Below are positions 4,449-5,366 of a DNA stretch of 5,366 nt, in pieces (the first letter of the stretch is position 1; each line of letters begins with the position of its first letter). This DNA is from an uncultured Ruminococcus sp. (lineage in GTDB: Bacteria; Bacillota; Clostridia; Oscillospirales; Acutalibacteraceae): NCBI GenBank assembly GCA_900554995.1, contig USJJ01000112.1, forward strand, positions 1 to 5,366. Direction: 5' to 3'. The notes under the pieces were generated by a model. The model did not search any database, was not told the origin of the DNA, and saw nothing but the letters and a program-made list of their open reading frames with translations. Made by a program: the position numbers and the translations under genes.

Positions 4449-5366
4449 TTATGACAGCTTATGAATGAAGAGGCCGCTCATAAGTTTAGGCTCAAACCAT
4501 GTTGATTTCGGGGGCATAATCTTGCCTGCGTCCGCAATATCCATAAGATCGTCAAGCGTTGTCGGATACATTGAAAATGCAATCTTCATATCGCTGTTAA
4601 CTCTTCTTTCAAGCTCACCGAGACCTCTGATACCGCCGATGAAATCAATTCTCTTGTCGGTACGGGGATCATCAATGCCGAAGATCGGGGAAATAACATT
4701 GTTCTGAAGAATCGAAACATCAAGCTGGTCAACGGGATCGTTTGCATTGAATGTGCCGTCCTTTGCGCTGAGTTTGTACCATGTGCCGTCAAGGAGCATT
4801 CCGAATGTGTGTTTCTTCTCGGGCTTGTAAGCGTTCTTGCCGTACTCTTCAATATCCATAACCTTGCCGAGCTTAGCCATAAACTCGTCCTCGGAATATC
4901 CGTTAAGATCCTTCATAACACGGTTGTAGTCCATAATTTCAAGCTCGTCGGTCGGGAAAAGAACTGCAAGGAAGAAATTGAACTCCTCCTCGCCGGTATA
5001 ATTCGGGTTCTGCTCACGGCGCTTCTTGCCAACCTTAACGGCTGATGCGGCTCTGTGATGTCCGTCTGCGATATAGAGCGACTCAATCTGTGCAAACTTA
5101 TCGGTGACCGCCTTAACCGTCTCGGCGTCGTCGATAACCCAAACCGTATTCTCAACGCCCTCGGAAACAAAATCGTAAACCGGAGCATGGCTTGCTTTCC
5201 AATCCTCAACGGTCTTGCTTATGAACTCATCCGGACGGTATGTAAGGAAAATCGGACCCGTGTTGGCATCACAATAGTCAACATGGTTGATTCTGTCCGC
5301 CTCTTTGTCGGCTCTTGTAAGCTCGTGCTTTTTGATTACATCATTGATATAATCGTCAATAGCTGT
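4449..5366 (-). CDS. DUF1015 family protein, N-terminus cut off by the window edge
   Basis: The frame is open from base 5366 leftward to the TAA at 4449-4451, giving 305 residues of a family usually a little over 400 long. Local signatures are YIADGHHRAASA (98-109), an IMDYNRVMKDLNGY segment (144-157), and the C-terminal MPPKSTWFEPKLMSGLFIH, all typical of DUF1015. No signal peptide or membrane segment is visible, so it is probably cytoplasmic. The biochemical function is unproven. In many clostridia the family is encoded beside serine biosynthesis genes (serA/serC), which may lie to the right of this window. The ATG at 4934 is internal, since strong family motifs lie upstream of it. It is convergent with spoIIIAH, 74 bases apart, and is not expected to be part of the sporulation operon. 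Confidence 0.9.
   Translation of the reverse strand, partial: TAIDDYINDVIKKHELTRADKEADRINHVDYCDANTGPIFLTYRPDEFISKTVEDWKASHAPVYDFVSEGVENTVWVIDDAETVKAVTDKFAQIESLYIADGHHRAASAVKVGKKRREQNPNYTGEEEFNFFLAVLFPTDELEIMDYNRVMKDLNGYSEDEFMAKLGKVMDIEEYGKNAYKPEKKHTFGMLLDGTWYKLSAKDGTFNANDPVDQLDVSILQNNVISPIFGIDDPRTDKRIDFIGGIRGLGELERRVNSDMKIAFSMYPTTLDDLMDIADAGKIMPPKSTWFEPKLMSGLFIHKLS

Noticed and set aside
4449..4934. A separate 161-residue - strand gene starting at ATG 4934
   Set aside because: The frame stays open to the right edge and encodes the DGHHR block and other DUF1015 signatures upstream of this ATG, so it is an internal methionine.
4465..5045. + strand open frames opposite the DUF1015 gene
   Set aside because: They overlap a - strand frame with clear family motifs, have no ribosome sites and show no recognisable protein features.
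1..5366. tRNA, rRNA, CRISPR arrays, transposases, phage genes or attachment sites
   Set aside because: None was seen. The window is almost fully occupied by the nine coding regions, and the only non-coding gap above 40 bases is 4375-4448.

Overview
The window is most of a spoIIIA sporulation operon on the + strand, followed by a convergent gene of the DUF1015 family on the - strand. The operon marks an endospore-forming Firmicute. Short, mostly abutting genes, moderate GC and the protein divergence suggest a clostridial lineage, perhaps Ruminococcaceae/Oscillospirales-like. That placement is inference; no rRNA or other phylogenetic marker is present.

Layout: 1-591 is the 3' two-thirds of spoIIIAA (ATPase), cut by the left edge. 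It is followed by spoIIIAB (601-1101), spoIIIAC (1141-1329), spoIIIAD (1331-1720), spoIIIAE (1721-2830), spoIIIAF (2832-3296), spoIIIAG (3293-3817) and spoIIIAH (3832-4374). All eight genes are in canonical order on one strand, with gaps from a 4-base overlap to 39 bases, so they almost certainly form one transcription unit whose main promoter lies left of the window. The 74-base space at 4375-4448 holds two hairpins. A DUF1015 gene then runs leftward from beyond the right edge to a stop at 4449.

How the genes work together (established from Bacillus subtilis): the SpoIIIA proteins are made in the mother cell and sit in the outer forespore membrane. They build a secretion-like complex that, with forespore SpoIIQ, links mother cell and engulfed forespore and keeps late forespore gene expression going. 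SpoIIIAA is the ATPase, AB resembles a type II secretion membrane protein, AC/AD/AE are polytopic membrane proteins, and AF/AG/AH carry ring-building domains related to type III secretion ring proteins. SpoIIQ is not in this window.

This is a known system in ordinary order rather than a new one. The points worth a second look are: the visible homology between SpoIIIAC and the first half of SpoIIIAD; the compact AF/AG/AH proteins; a perfect 8-bp hairpin over the spoIIIAB stop; the asymmetric terminator region, where the clear U-tract serves only the - strand gene; and a DGHHR motif in the DUF1015 protein that recalls ParB/Srx-fold serine kinases.
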